Shown here: in pieces, positions 49,937 through 62,504 of the stretch
Position numbering within the stretch: the first letter of the stretch is position 1
Layout: each line of letters opens with the position of its first letter
Origin: Sipunculus nudus
Lineage: Eukaryota; Annelida; Sipuncula; Golfingiida; Sipunculidae
Assembly (NCBI GenBank): GCA_026874595.1
Contig: CM049314.1
Location: 59,125,300 to 59,189,299 of the forward strand
DNA: 64,000 bases
Reading direction: 5' to 3'
Program-made: the position numbers and the translations under genes
Notes under the pieces: generated by a model
What the model saw: the letters and a program-made list of their open reading frames with translations, nothing else
Databases searched by the model: none
What the model was told of the DNA's origin: nothing

Positions 49937-50148
49937 AGTGGATCCAGTTGTGGGGTCCAGGGGTTCCAGACCCCCTGTCCCCCTTTCAAGCTGTCACAAT
50001 ATTTTTTTCAGAGTAAAAGCCCAATTTTTGCACCCAGGACCCCCATTCCCCCACTCCCCCTTTCCAGGCCTTTGGACTTTTTTATGGATTATCATTAGTC
50101 CTCCTGGGTTGGACCCCTCCTTTTCCTAAATCTGTGATCTATCCCCGT
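49937..50148 (+). repeat. GGATCC-ended C-rich MITE family, copy 3
   Basis: GTGGATCCAG to GTGATCTATCCCC, with the shared CTCCTGGGTTGGACCCCTCC block. It lies inside the left arm region of the 12 kb inverted element. Confidence 0.6.
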
Positions 50149-53100
50149 GTCTTGCTAGATGCCACCCCATTTGTATTCTGTGTTCCTATATGTAAATATT
50201 TAAACATAATTTCAATTCTCTTGGTAACTTATACAATTAAAATTGCCATGTCTTTTTATTTTAAAATCATTAGGCAATATAAATATGAGGCTTTTCTTAT
50301 AAGACCCATACAGTAAAGTGTATGGATGACTACATATGGTATCTCCATGTAGATATCTGCACAAATTTGTCAGAATATGCCATCCATGGGAGGAAATTGG
50401 GGCACCTTTTTGCCATATTAACATATTAATATAAAATCATTAATATTTTTCATAAATCAGATCAAAATAATACTTGATGCAGTAAACCCTTATGTCTTTT
50501 TTTGCCTTCTGATCTGCCACTCATGATAAATAAAAGATGAGTTATCACCTGTCATGTTTTGTAAAACACTAATTTGAATCTGTTGAAATGTTTGTTAACT
50601 GTCTCTCTAAAATGTCAGACACAGTTGTTTTGTAGAATATTCATTAACAGGCATTAGTGCGCATGTGTGTTGGGGGGGGGGTAAGGTATATGACATGAAC
50701 CAAATAAGAGATAATAAAAAATGATAAAAATAATCCTATCTCATTATGAAAATATTCTTTTTACAAAATGTGCGACTAGGGCTACGGGTATATACATACA
50801 GGGGAGGCACAATGACCACAATGGGCTATGAGTTATTTAAGATATTTTTAAAATCATTCAACATGTTCTGCTATAAGAAATAAGTTTATTACACAAATTA
50901 CATCTGATCTATTACTTTCATCAACTTTAGGGTAACATCTTCTCAGAGATCAAATAAAAAATGTTGTCAAAGATATGATTAATTAAAAAATGCCTTCTTT
51001 TTAATGTTGGAATGTATTAGTAAGCATGTTCTGATAAAATCAAATTTTTGTTTCAGTCTTTATCTGATGTGCCTATGAGCAACCATCCTGCCACAGACAA
51101 CAATTAACGGAACAGATACAATTCACTATTTAATTTGGACAACAGATGTCAGAATTTTCTTTTGGCCACCAGAAACTTACTGATATAGATGACCACAAAA
51201 GTCAGCAGAGTGAAGAATATACAAGCCAAATCAGCCATGTCAAATGATGACAGAAGAAAATGGATAATTACATATTTTAGTAATAAATACTGTATAGGCC
51301 ATATTGTATCTGCAGATGGTTTATTAATTTTAAAAGGGACTGTGTACATGGTCCTCATATACACCTACAAGATATTATCATAAATTGAGACTCTGACTGT
51401 TGAACAGCATGAATCTGTGACATAAATAATGTCACAGTAAACCTAGCAACAGGCAACTGTTTTCTAAATGGAAGGTAATATTGAATGCTTATATAGCAGC
51501 AGAGAAATGTCTGAACATTCAATTATTCAGAGGTAGAGACCTGAATAAATTAATTTAAATCTTGCATATGATTCTTGCTTCATAGAGCCTATGGTCAATA
51601 TTTCTGTGTTGATTACATCAAAGTATTTAAGTTAATATGTTATTATTTAAAAACTTCATGGTTATCAAATTTTTATGGCATTCAGTTTTGTAAAGACAGT
51701 TACCTGCATTCAACAACATTTCCCCCCAAGGTTATTGTGATGTGTTTCTTTACATGGTACTGTAAACCAGTGTTGTCTTGTTCATTGTCAATTTCATCAT
51801 CATCACTGTGTTTGTATTATTTGTCTCCATCGGTGACTGAATATTACCATGTTGACGTCATGGAATTGGCATCATTATTGCATCCAGAACAGAGACTGGG
51901 CACTGATGTGATTGGCTGATGTATGTGTAATGTCTTGGCCAGTATTTAGAAATTAATGAAATCTAGCAATAAACATAATATTTATTCTTTCCCAACAACT
52001 AGGTCAAGAAAGTATAGGAATTGCTAAGTTTTTAAGCTTTCTAGTCATGGAGTAATCCTGTGGGCCAGTGGCTGTCATCACTTACAAGCTGAGTGTTCCT
52101 AGTCTTCTGACAGTATGGCAGCCTTTTAACAAAAAAACACAATCATCTATTTTTTTGTAGAATTCAGCTGAATGCTATGGCTCAAGGGCCAGTAGTTTAA
52201 AGTTCCCTTTAACTTACAAGAGAACATGTGCAAGTTAATTTCAGGACAATGTACAGTTAATTTCATCTGGGATAGAAATGGTAATTTAATGGTAAATATT
52301 AATTTGATATTGAGCTCAGCAGCTATAACAATCTGCCATTGTCCAACACTACCTCCTGCAGGCTATTAGAAGGGATCAAATTGCTTCTGTTCACTGAGAT
52401 AGTTCTTGCGCAACATCCTGAATGATTAAGGTGGTATCTTCCAAATTTACAAGTGAGTCATAGTGGCTTATATTGGAACTGTGAGAAGACTGCTTATTTT
52501 ATTTTTTTTGGGGGGGGGGGTACTTCTTCCCCTATCAGCCAGGGCATGAAGACTTACATTTCTGCCCTAACACTCTTGGAACAGATAAATTGTATTTTTA
52601 AATTTGACTACAAGCCAATCAATATTAATATTAAAATGTTCCAGAAGCAGAAAAGCTCTAGGTATAGATTATTTGCAATAGCAAGCATTTGCAAAATGAA
52701 AAATTGTTTAGGGGAATATTCTGACTGATCTATGAATTAGTGAATCGTAATTTGGCTTACAGTCATGTATTTACTTGTTTTAGACAACAGAACTTCCGGC
52801 ACAAAATTCCAACAACCCTCTGCTCATTAGGTGGTTTAATTGACTTGAGTCTTTAAAATTATCATGAGTTATTTTACATACATGTGCACAGAATGTCCAA
52901 ATTTCAAGACAATGCTTACAGGTCTAATGCGAACCTGTAAAATTGGATATACATCAGGTGTAATGTTTCTATGATGATATGCTTGACCATTATTTTAAAA
53001 GTACATGTACTTGGTTAAGTTATATGTACAGAGCAAGTACACATACTAAATATTTTGAACCCAACTAGAAGCACCAACTGTACAAACATTACTCCTGGCT

Positions 53101-56100
53101 TGGATGTACACAACACAAAAATGATTGTCAGTGGCACCACCAGTCACATGTATAACAGGCTATCGAAGTTGAATGGACATGCAAAATTTTAGACAGAGAC
53201 TTCAAACCACTCTCAAACCAGGGTTTCCATGTACAATTAATTATCATGTGCCGTCTCATTGTTATTTGATTGTCACTGACTTTTGAAGATACATATTGAA
53301 ATGAAATTGTAGTAAATGAAGAACATCTTTGATTAATAAATTCTGCTATTGTTACTAATGTTATTCTTTTCACTCTGTTTTATTTCTAAGATGACTACTC
53401 TTCTTTTCCAGAGCACTTAATCTTATTTTAGCCATTTGTCTTTGGCAGTCATGAGACCAGGGAGGCATCATTTCTTGTTTATGAAACATACCCTTCAGAT
53501 CATTAACCTACTGATCATGAGGCTACATGACACTCAGGGTTCACATTTGATATGGGTAAAACCTATTTTACCCAGCCTGGGCTCTTCTTGCTGCCTGCAG
53601 AGGTTCACAAAATGAGCTCTTGCTGCATATCTAAATGTGATACTTGTCAAGGTGGTGGTTAGTGATCAAACTCTTCAGGAGGCAGCTGAGCCAGTGGCTG
53701 GCCCTCCACAGTGGTGTCACGGCGGAAAATGCAGTTATCTGGTCTGATGCATCCAAGATTGCTTCCCATGCAGTCCTAAACGGTGACTATTGTGCAGTTC
53801 TCAGAGTTTACAGGCTTCCAGATGATAATTAAATTTGATCACACCTATCCTATAGGTTTGTTAGATGAATGATGGTCATCTTGTGAAACATTAATCTGTA
53901 GTACCGGTAATCAACTTCACTTTCCTATGACCATAGCTCTGGGGTTCCTGTAAAAAAATTTGGATGGAATTCAAACAGTAATAATGAAAAACAGTACTGT
54001 ACAGCATATAATAAATTGTTAAATTAAAACTTAATTTGATTATCAAAACATTTTTAAGCTATGAAACAATCTTCCAACAAAGGTTATATCACCTTCAACA
54101 ATGTATATTTATGTAATTCTTACGAAGCTTTTATCATATAATTCACTTAAGAAAACAATTGGAGACCTAAGTATAACTCTTTTTGCCTGGCTGCTGTATT
54201 GAATTTAACAGGGATCTGAATTTGAGAGCACAGATGCCCTCATGAGTGTCAAGGTTCGTAAAAGGAAATCTCTGACTGGCAGCCATAAGATATAATAGGC
54301 AGGTATGTAATTCACATGTTCTATTTGACAAAATACACATGAAAAACAAGGGACATATGGTTGACTGTGCTCAGCTGAATTTGACCTTGATGGTAAAAAT
54401 CTAAATTAAAATCAAATGGAGATAAAGTGTAAGAGGAAGAGGATAAGATAAGCCATTGTTTGTTTTATATGATTGGTTTTTATTGATGAGCAAGAAATTG
54501 TTGCAAATAATATTTTGTGACATGACCATGTTTCCTTATGTTGAAACTGAAGCATGTAAGCAGTTTTTTAATATAAAATCTATAATATTCTTATGATCAT
54601 TTATTGGCTTTTTGATAAGCTGTTGACAGTTCAGCAATTTACACATTTGTCCAATTAGATCCTATTTTTTTATTAAACCAAATTTGATTTCTATTTTTAA
54701 AATGTATACAGATGCCATAAAGTTCCCACTCCACAGCTGGAAGGACATGATGGTGGGTTAAATCATGTTACAACACCTCTGCAATTCTGTATATATTTTC
54801 TTTATTTAATAAATTTTATACAGTTGCAATAAAACTATTGTCCCCAGTGCTCAGGTGAAAGGACAAAATCCCAGGGGTAGGGGGAATGGGAACACCCTTG
54901 CACATACATACAGGATATGAAATTTAATTCAACGGTGCATACAGGAAAAATTTTATTCATAATAATTAAATATTTAAAATCAGGCAGAGAGATGGAAAAA
55001 AACAAAGCAAATCACTTTTATTCCTATTTTACTGAGGCAGGAAAATAATGAACAAATGTTTGCATTAGATCCTCACTTTTTTTATTTTATCAATTTTTTT
55101 CATGTTTGTAAATTTTTACAATACCATTTACAGTATAACATATATATCTAAATATTCAAGTTGATTCATAATTCTAAATTGCACTAACAATTATGGCTAA
55201 TTTGGTCAGGTAATGTCACATTATGCACATAGATGCATTACTTTTTTTATAAAATATACTTTTTAATCTACAAAAAAATAATACCTGAAAATAACACTTG
55301 ATTTAGAATTCACAATTCTAAATTGCACCTTCATTTGTCCATGATTTGGCTAAATATTATAAAGTTATGCTTACTGATGGGTTTAATTATATTTGAATTT
55401 TCTTATATTATTTAAAAGGAAATTAATTTAATTAAAAATGCTTCTTTTTTTAAATATTGTTCTATTATAAAATGAAAGGTTTCCTTTGCAACATTTATTT
55501 ATAAAAAAAAAAATTTCAGTACTTTCCAGACCCTTTGTACTGGCATTTTTTCATATTACAAATCTGGTAAATATTTGGTCATCTTTTAAAATTGAAATGA
55601 TTCAATATTTATGACAGAAACATCGACTTTATAAAATTATATTAAAAAGTTATGAAAGTATGTTGAATCATGGCAGTGAAAGGCATGTAATATCTGCTGT
55701 ATATTAGTTACCATTATATTAGTAGATTAGTTAGCATATGGGGTATCATATGCAAGTCATCCATACTCTTTACTGTACGGGTCTACTTAGAAAAAGTCCC
55801 ATATTCTGCACTGATTTCTGATAATGGTTCTCTTATTTTTATAACCTTTTTGTTTGTTTCGAAAACCATACCCTTTTTGGCCTTATTGGTTTAAAATTAA
55901 TAAAAAAAACCTCTTAAACTATTGAAATTGCTCATGCTTACACAAGGTTTGGCATTTATGTTTAAATATTTACATTTAGGAATGTAAAAAATAATGAAAT
56001 GGCATCTAGCAAGACATTAAGACATTTTAGAGTTGTTCAGGCACTGAATTCCGAAGTTATTCCTTGTAAATTCTGCACAGCCTCAAATTACTACCATCTG

Positions 56101-56210
56101 AAAGCAGATTAAAAATATTAACCACAATTTATAAGATGGAACTGAACGAGCAGCCTTAGCTTTGGCTTATTACCGGTAATTTTTATTCCACGTCTAACAT
56201 TACATTGTCA

Positions 56211-56244
<34 letters not shown>

Positions 56245-57409
56245 CACCCCCCATTATGATTCCTTCCTGTGCTATGAAAAGTTACCTGTCTGTATGCAGA
56301 TCAATTCTTTCATCACTCTCTTTGTAACATGCTGCTCTCAAGATGACAAGATTAGTCCAAATATATGCTTTGTATATATTCATATGCCATCCTTTGGATC
56401 TGCAAAATGCATGTAAATCACAACTGTACACATATATTTTGCCAACATTATAAGCTTTCTATGTTCAGAAGAACCATAATACTCTTGCAGAACAATTCAA
56501 TAGAATATTCCTGGAATAATTTGCACCTAAGAACTTGAATGGAGTCACAATCATAAGTAACGTTTAGTGTGACAAACTGAAAATTTACAGTGATTTGATA
56601 CTTTCTATTTCAGAAAGCAGTATATGAAAATGTTAATTTCATGCATGACAGAGACTACAGTAAAAATAAAAAAGATAAAAGTACAAACATATATTAAGAT
56701 ATTTTCTTTAAAATTCAAAAAGTATATTTAAACTAAAAAAATATATGATATATAATTATATATATATAAATATACATAAATACAATTATATATGTTTATA
56801 TATTTCCACCACAACTTGAATTAGAGAATTAAAGTTCATGATGAAAATGATATATCATTTGTATGTTATAAACATGATTTAGTCAATAAACAATTTATTG
56901 CATTAAAATATATTTGTTCTAAAAAATTATGCAATGAGGTTAAACTATGCAAAAGTATTAGAAAAATATGATTTCATACAAACGAAAAATTGATCCTGGA
57001 GCAATTTAAACAATCTGAAATAGCCAAACTTGGGCGGGTTTGGCTTTGTTTATAGTTATAACTTATACTTCAATCTTTCTATAAGACACGTCCTGTTCTA
57101 AAAACTTTATCCAAAACTGGCAACAGTTGGGATAAAATGGTCAACAGTACGTGCAAATTTAGATTGATTAATATTTATTCTATTATTCGACACATTTGCA
57201 GATATTTTGTATCTGCAATAAACCTGATTGTACCATGCAAACCCTACAAGGCTACATATGAAAAATATAATAATAAACCAGCTGCCGCTTCTAACGTCCG
57301 CTAGATTTCATATTTCTAACGTTAGTTAAATCAGATTAGATAACGTGATTTCCACACGTTTACCGTGCAAGTAGTTTTAATTCTAGCATTTTACTGCTAT
57401 ATTACTCAC

Positions 57410-57719
57410 TTTCACGGTAGTTACACGATTGCAGACGCTGACCAGACGATCCTGAGCCGAGGTGACAGCTTCCCTGATCACAGCTGTGAGTCAAAACCAG
57501 GATACCGCTTCTTGTCAGATGTGAATCCACAAAATGACTAGTCCACGCAAATAACAGAAAATGGGTTCTTATTCCCTTAATAAAACTATTTTGCCTTGTT
57601 GTTGTTATGTTGTCAGAAAGAAGCCTGTATTTAACGTCCGTAATGAAAGGTACGTCAGACAACTCGCATCGTTTTACTTTTACCGGGTGCTCGCGGTAAC
57701 CAGCTTATGCGCATGCGCA
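57410..57719 (-). CDS. Exon-like ORF in the right arm, unknown product
   Basis: Mirror of the left-arm sequence, and here open: VPFITDVKYRLLSDN, then FVDSHLTRSGILVL and CDQGSCHLGSG, ending at the donor GTGAGT (57409-57404 complement). The TGCGCATGCGCA palindrome (57708-57719) lies upstream. I do not recognise a family. It could be a 5' exon of an element gene or non-coding. Confidence 0.35.
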
Positions 57720-57960
57720 CTGACTTAAAGGTGGGGTATCTTTCGAAGCAATACACAGCAGCTTTAAAGTCCAAGTTTCATGCATTTTTATAAGTTAAAA
57801 AAGCGTAATGTACCCTTTTAATAAGTTAATACAGTGCTTACAACACCGTTTCAAGCTGAACGAGATCGAATTTATGCTCCATTTTATCCGTGAAACATCA
57901 CGGTAATCACGCTGCTTAGTGTAAAGGTGCACTCGGTGATACGCGGTGGGCGTGGCTTCA

Positions 57961-57976
57961 GTGACGTCACGTGTGG
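57961..57976 (+). promoter_or_regulatory. CRE/E-box motif before the THAP gene
   Basis: GTGACGTCACGTGTGG joins a CRE (TGACGTCA) and an E-box (CACGTG), 112 nt before the THAP ATG. An exact inverted copy lies at 62311-62326. Confidence 0.55.
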
Positions 57977-58087
57977 CACCGCTGGGTAAACATCACATGG
58001 GTCAACATGCCGCGTCTTGCCGGTCTGCATCCTTGACTGCCGTGTTTTCCCCCTCGACAAACATTGTATATCTTACACAGTATCAAA

Positions 58088-60000
58088 ATGACGAAGCGAG
58101 ATGTTCTTAGTGGATGCAATAATACCAACAAGGATAGTATGAACGTCCACAATTGGCCGAAAGACGTACGTTTAGGTAAAAAGTGGGACCTGTCAGACAG
58201 AGACGAGCCGATTGTAGGTCGGGAACTCCTTGCAAAACTCTCCAGTGTCATGTATGGGGCACAATTCCGGATTCCTGACGATTTTAAAAACTATCAGCAA
58301 TGGTAAGCCGGATATTTAAGAAAACAACTAGATCTGATACAAGGGGCAATTCCGAATATAAATCCACAAGAACCCGCTGCAAGGCCGACTGAGAGTGGAT
58401 CCAGCCTTGCTTCAACTTCAGTCAAGGGCCGGGACAATATAACGCCGCCAAGCGCCCGAGGTACTCGCTGGGAAAAGGCGTGAAGCCTGCTAGGTCACAA
58501 GAAAAGGGCTCCATAACCTGATAACTGTGAGTAAATTGACTGCTAAAAGGGAAAATTATTTATTTATTTTAAATTTTGAGCAATTGTCACGTGATTTGAA
58601 TATACCTTATTATCGCCCATGTAAACACGGTTTTTGTGCTTAATCTACTCCGAGGCCTAGTGCAAAGTTGTTGCATTTTTTAAAGCTGGGATTATGCCCT
58701 TTTGTTTCAGGGAAACCTGTGAACACCCACCACTGCTGCCAAATCGCCTGGCAGTCATCCAGCAAATTAGGGGTGCGTCAAGGGGTGTGTCCATAACCCC
58801 CATCGTTTGTTAACAAATTACAGTGGCCACTCAGATTTAAATAATCATTTAATGCTTACAGTTGTGACGTTTTGCCTTATTTACCCTATATTATTTCACA
58901 TGCACAATTTTATTTTAATAAAGCATAAATACTATGAATATTGTGTGAACAGATCTTATGACAAGTTATGTTGGTATATATTTAAATTTACAAATGAAAA
59001 AGTTATCTTTCAGTTGTCCTGGAAATCAATGAAAATAGCATATTTTTTTCAAATTCAGGTTGCCCAGTGAATGTATCCACAAAAAATGCTGGTGTCCAGT
59101 GCTCACTGATTGGTGAAGCTCAGGTCGGCCAAAATACAGATGATAGCAGCATCTTCAGTTAAGAAGAAGAAGCAGATGATAATGATGATGATGATGATGA
59201 AACACCACCATTTAAAGATGATGAATACTTCCCTTCTGATGATGAAGATTATGATACCGATTCATCCTTCGATGAACACATTGTTAAATATTTAATCTTT
59301 ATAAATTTGATATTTATTATAGATTGTTCTTATATCAGTATATAAATATGCAGTAAAGAAAATGAGATAAGTTTATTCAATCTGTTCATGCTGACTGACT
59401 TTATTCAGGCCCTGCTCAAGAATAATTGCCTTGATGTCTGTCCATCAGTCCTTGGTCCATCCATCATTCCTATAAATCCAAATCCAATGTAGCTTCCAAG
59501 CACATACATGTACCTTAAGAACCTCTTAATGCCTCATCTAAGTAATCTTTTAGAAATTTTCTGAATATAGATCCCATTCAGGTTATTTGGGGGGTGAGTT
59601 TCAGGTCAATGGGACATCCAATATGGCAACAGGGTTTGGATTTGAGGATATTTTTGACTGCATGGCCCTATTTAAGGACCTCTATGGTCTAAAAGCATTA
59701 GCTTATATGAAGAAATACACCAAGATCAAGTGCCAAAATTTATTGTATTCCACTCACAACTGATGGAGTTGTTTAGCATATGTCAAAAAACACATCTTGT
59801 ACACACGATTAGGTGATACCTGTTAAGGGAACAGCAGTCCAGGTAAGCGAGATATGCAACAACTGTAACCTGCACAAGAAGTGGCAGAATCAACCTTATA
59901 TTCGCCAGATGCCTGCTGGTAAACTTGAGCTCAAACACAACATTGTGCACATGGACTTGAAGGCTCCATTTCTGCATCTTGTAATTGTAAAAACTTGATT
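58088..60000 (+). pseudogene. THAP-domain transposase-like gene, eroded
   Basis: ATG at 58088. LSGCNNTNKDSMNVHNWPKD and LGKKWDLSD match the THAP DNA-binding fold, then FRIPDDFKNYQQW, a TAA (58304) and, in the same frame, AGYLRKQLDLIQGAIPNINP. Of the C2CH zinc ligands only one Cys remains: the first is Asp, and the LCS-x-HF box reads MYGAQF. Later pieces: NAGVQCSLIGEA (59080-59130), an acidic stretch TPPFKDDEYFPSDDEDYDTD (59200-59270), KFIVFHSQLMELFSIC (59735-59783), and VQVSEICNNCNLHKKWQNQP followed by YIRQMPAGKLEL (from about 59837). The last pieces match the conserved core of THAP-linked transposase-like proteins of invertebrates. Stops and missing segments show it is dead. Confidence 0.65.
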
Positions 60001-61250
60001 ACTGCTATTATACAGGATATGTGTGCATTTCACTGCAAGAATTGATTTAATATGCTCTAATAATTGTGGTGTAAGATCTTGTGCACAGAAATAATGAAAT
60101 TCATTGTTACATCTTATCAACTAAGATATCATCAATGTGCTCAAGGATGAACACCCATCAGTTCCATCTAGGGCATCTGAACCCTTTATAAAGTTATGTC
60201 CCATCATGTGACATAAATGTCTGCTCAATCCTTTTCACTGCACATGCTGGTACTGGTAGTGGTATCCTGATGTGTCTTCCAAGGAATCCCCAGTCCCATC
60301 AAACCTGCTGCCTGAATGTGGTGTATCTGTATTTCCTACAAAAAGACATGTTGTGTATCATAAGTAATGTCAATATCTCAAATGATGATTAAAGAAAAAT
60401 TAAAAATTGTCTGATCGTGGATGCATGTGCTGAGTGGAAGATTATGCTCAGAGGTAGTGTTCTGAAATGTAAATTAACCTGTGTTATTCCTGGGAACTTT
60501 TTTCCAATGAGATTATTTTGAAAATCACCCCTGGACATTGGGATATAGCTGCCCTTGGCTATAAACACAATGAACAACAAACTTGGTCTGCCTTGCTGTA
60601 TGAAGATTTACTGGCACCTTTGAGGGAAATGGTATGTGGAGTGACATCATGACTACACTCCAAAGATGGCCATATATAGGTTCATCTGGTCACATATGTC
60701 CTTAGGTGTAAACAAATAAGCTATAAAACTCCATAAACCATTAACCCCAGAGTTGAATTTACACCAAAATGAAATCACCTGAGATTTTAACTAAACTAAT
60801 CTATATGTAAAACTGCAATGACATCTGTAATGCGATTATTAAGATACCTTGCACACACACACAGTGGCTTCAAGGATGGGGGGAGGGGTGATTTGCAGGG
60901 TGTTGATATGACACGCAAGGTTGGAGGGGGGGATGACAGGCATGGGAGGATAATCAAAGTTAGAAAAAAAGGCATATATAAGATCGTAAATTGAACAAAA
61001 GTATACAATTCAATTAATATATTTCATTTGTAAAATATAATATATTCTCAGAAAAGTGTGTGTGTGGTGGTGGTGGGGAGGGGGGTGATTACACTGACCA
61101 TTCTTTTCCTTCTTGCCAAAAAGAGTGGGGGATATATATCCCTGCCCCCCCCCCCCCTTCCTTTATTAACACCCCTGCACACACGGAGAATTGAGTGAAA
61201 ACAATAACCCTTGCAAGGCTATTGGAATGCATAAAAGATCTGTAAATATC

Positions 61251-61464
61251 AGAAGCGGATCCAGGGGGTCCGGACCCCCCCCCCCCCCCATTTTTCATCA
61301 GAAACAACTTTTTTTAAAGGCTTCAGACCAAAAATTGCCGCCTGGACCCCCCTTTTTCAGACCTGAGGACCATTTTTTTAGGGTTTTCATTTGTCCTCCT
61401 GGGTAGGACCCCTTTTTCTAAATCCTGGAGACACCCCCTTTTTCTAAATTCTGGATCCGCCTCT
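61251..61464 (+). repeat. GGATCC-ended C-rich MITE family, copy 4
   Basis: AGAAGCGGATCCAGG to CTGGATCCGCCTCTG. The inverted ends are the clearest of the four. Fragments of the family also occur at 11855-11910, 17595-17650 and 35551-35590. Confidence 0.65.
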
Positions 61465-62018
61465 GAATATTACTAGTATATATATCTAGTATTTGCAAAA
61501 TTATTCTTTTTAAATAATTAATAATTATATATATGTGCATGTAATATGTGCAAAAATAAAAGTGAAAATTGAATGTTTTAATAAAAATTATAAATTTTAT
61601 AATGTTATCATTATTAGAATTGTAAAAATAATTTTACAATTTTAATAGCATCCAGGTTGAGAATGCACGAGTCACTTGTCAAATGACAACTTTAATATTA
61701 GGTATATCAGTATTTTTTCAAAATAAAGATTTCCAGATAATAAATACACTGCAAGAATGGTATTTGCTCCAGGATCTTATTCAATATGGTTCTTAAATCA
61801 ACAAGATATGACCACTGACTGATAAGTAATGGCATTTTAATAAATCACAGGAACGGGCTAGCTGGGACCCATCTTTCCAGGAAAACCTATGACTGTCATA
61901 AAATCATTCAGTGCTACATGCGTTGGTTGAGCGATATTTATTTCAGTGTAATAATCAACCTGCCCCAATTACAGAAACTTGAGATGTATTCAGTGTAAGA
62001 GTAAAATAAAATAATTAC

Positions 62019-62188
62019 CAGTCATTTGTGCCTGCTCCCATAGACGCCCGAGACGGTTCATCGGATCCTTTGTTGACACGGCTGTCACTGTCAGACTCGG
62101 TACACCCTCCTTCGAAATGCTCAGATCGAAATGGTTCAATATCACAAGGATTTTCAAATTCTACATCACTACAATCACTTTCTGACAT
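62019..62188 (-). CDS. Acidic first exon, unknown protein
   Basis: ATG at 62188, 56 codons plus two bases, donor GTAATT (62018-62013 complement). MSESDCSDVEFENPCDIEPF, then TESDSDSRVNKGSDE, ending GTNDW. The acidic start with an IEPF box, ending in W at a splice site, resembles first exons of invertebrate P2X7-like zinc-binding proteins. That is a weak match and no second exon was found. It faces the THAP gene from the other end of the TTAA element. Confidence 0.4.
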
Positions 62189-62310
62189 ACTTCCGAAATA
62201 ACTAATTTTGAACCATAGTCGGTGGACACTTGGTTGTCACTTTACGCATAGGAAGTTTCATCAGATTGTTTACTTCGCATCACCGCCATGATGCTTGTGT
62301 GAGACGACTT

Positions 62311-62326
62311 CCACACGTGACGTCAC
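62311..62326 (-). promoter_or_regulatory. CRE/E-box motif before the acidic exon
   Basis: The same 16 bases on the minus strand, 123 nt before the ATG at 62188. Confidence 0.55.
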
Positions 62327-62504
62327 GGATTTCCCCCTTGGCTTTCGGCAGTTTCCGGAGTGTATTCGGCGCGTCAGTTTCAAATTGTCGTATTAACTGA
62401 TTAAATTGCCAGATTAATGTTAAATGGACATAACATCGCGTTTTGATACATAGAAATCGGGCATATGACACTAATCGACCTCCGTGCTGAGACTTGGACT
62501 TTAA

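Larger units (their letters stand above)
45547..57763. mobile_element. 12.2 kb inverted-repeat element flanked by TTAA
   Basis: The ends are AGCTGCTGTGTATTGC at 45547 and its complement ending at 57763, flanked by TTAA (45543-45546 and 57764-57767). The outer 480-500 bp arms are well conserved. Diverged inverted matches continue inward: 48715-49480 with 56290-57205, 49740-49920 with 56030-56180, and 50160-50340 with 55740-56000. Each arm is about 2 kb after removing the 2.6 kb insertion at 46118-48707; the spacer is about 5.4 kb. No transposase is seen inside. Confidence 0.65.
57768..62500. mobile_element. Kolobok-like TTAA transposon with THAP gene
   Basis: The ends are AGTCCAAGTTTCATGC (57768) and, inverted, AGTCCAAGTCTCAGCA (ending 62500), 14 of 16 matching, flanked by TTAA at 57764-57767 and 62501-62504. 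A perfect 16 bp subterminal inverted motif lies about 175-195 bp from each end. TTAA targets and a THAP-domain protein are both features of the Kolobok superfamily. The left TTAA is shared with the 12.2 kb element. Confidence 0.6.

Noticed and set aside
53640-53835. Short ORF; in another frame PPQWCHGGKCSYLV resembles metalloprotease Cys-rich segments
   Set aside because: Too short, stop right after, no flanking exon or splice support.
45547-57763. Polinton/Maverick, because the ends start with AG
   Set aside because: Flanks share TTAA only, not 6 bp, and no polymerase, integrase or capsid gene is seen.
59160-59290. Met-rich ORF from GATGAT repeats
   Set aside because: Wrong frame; the acidic frame (DDEYFPSDDEDYD) belongs to the THAP-like gene.
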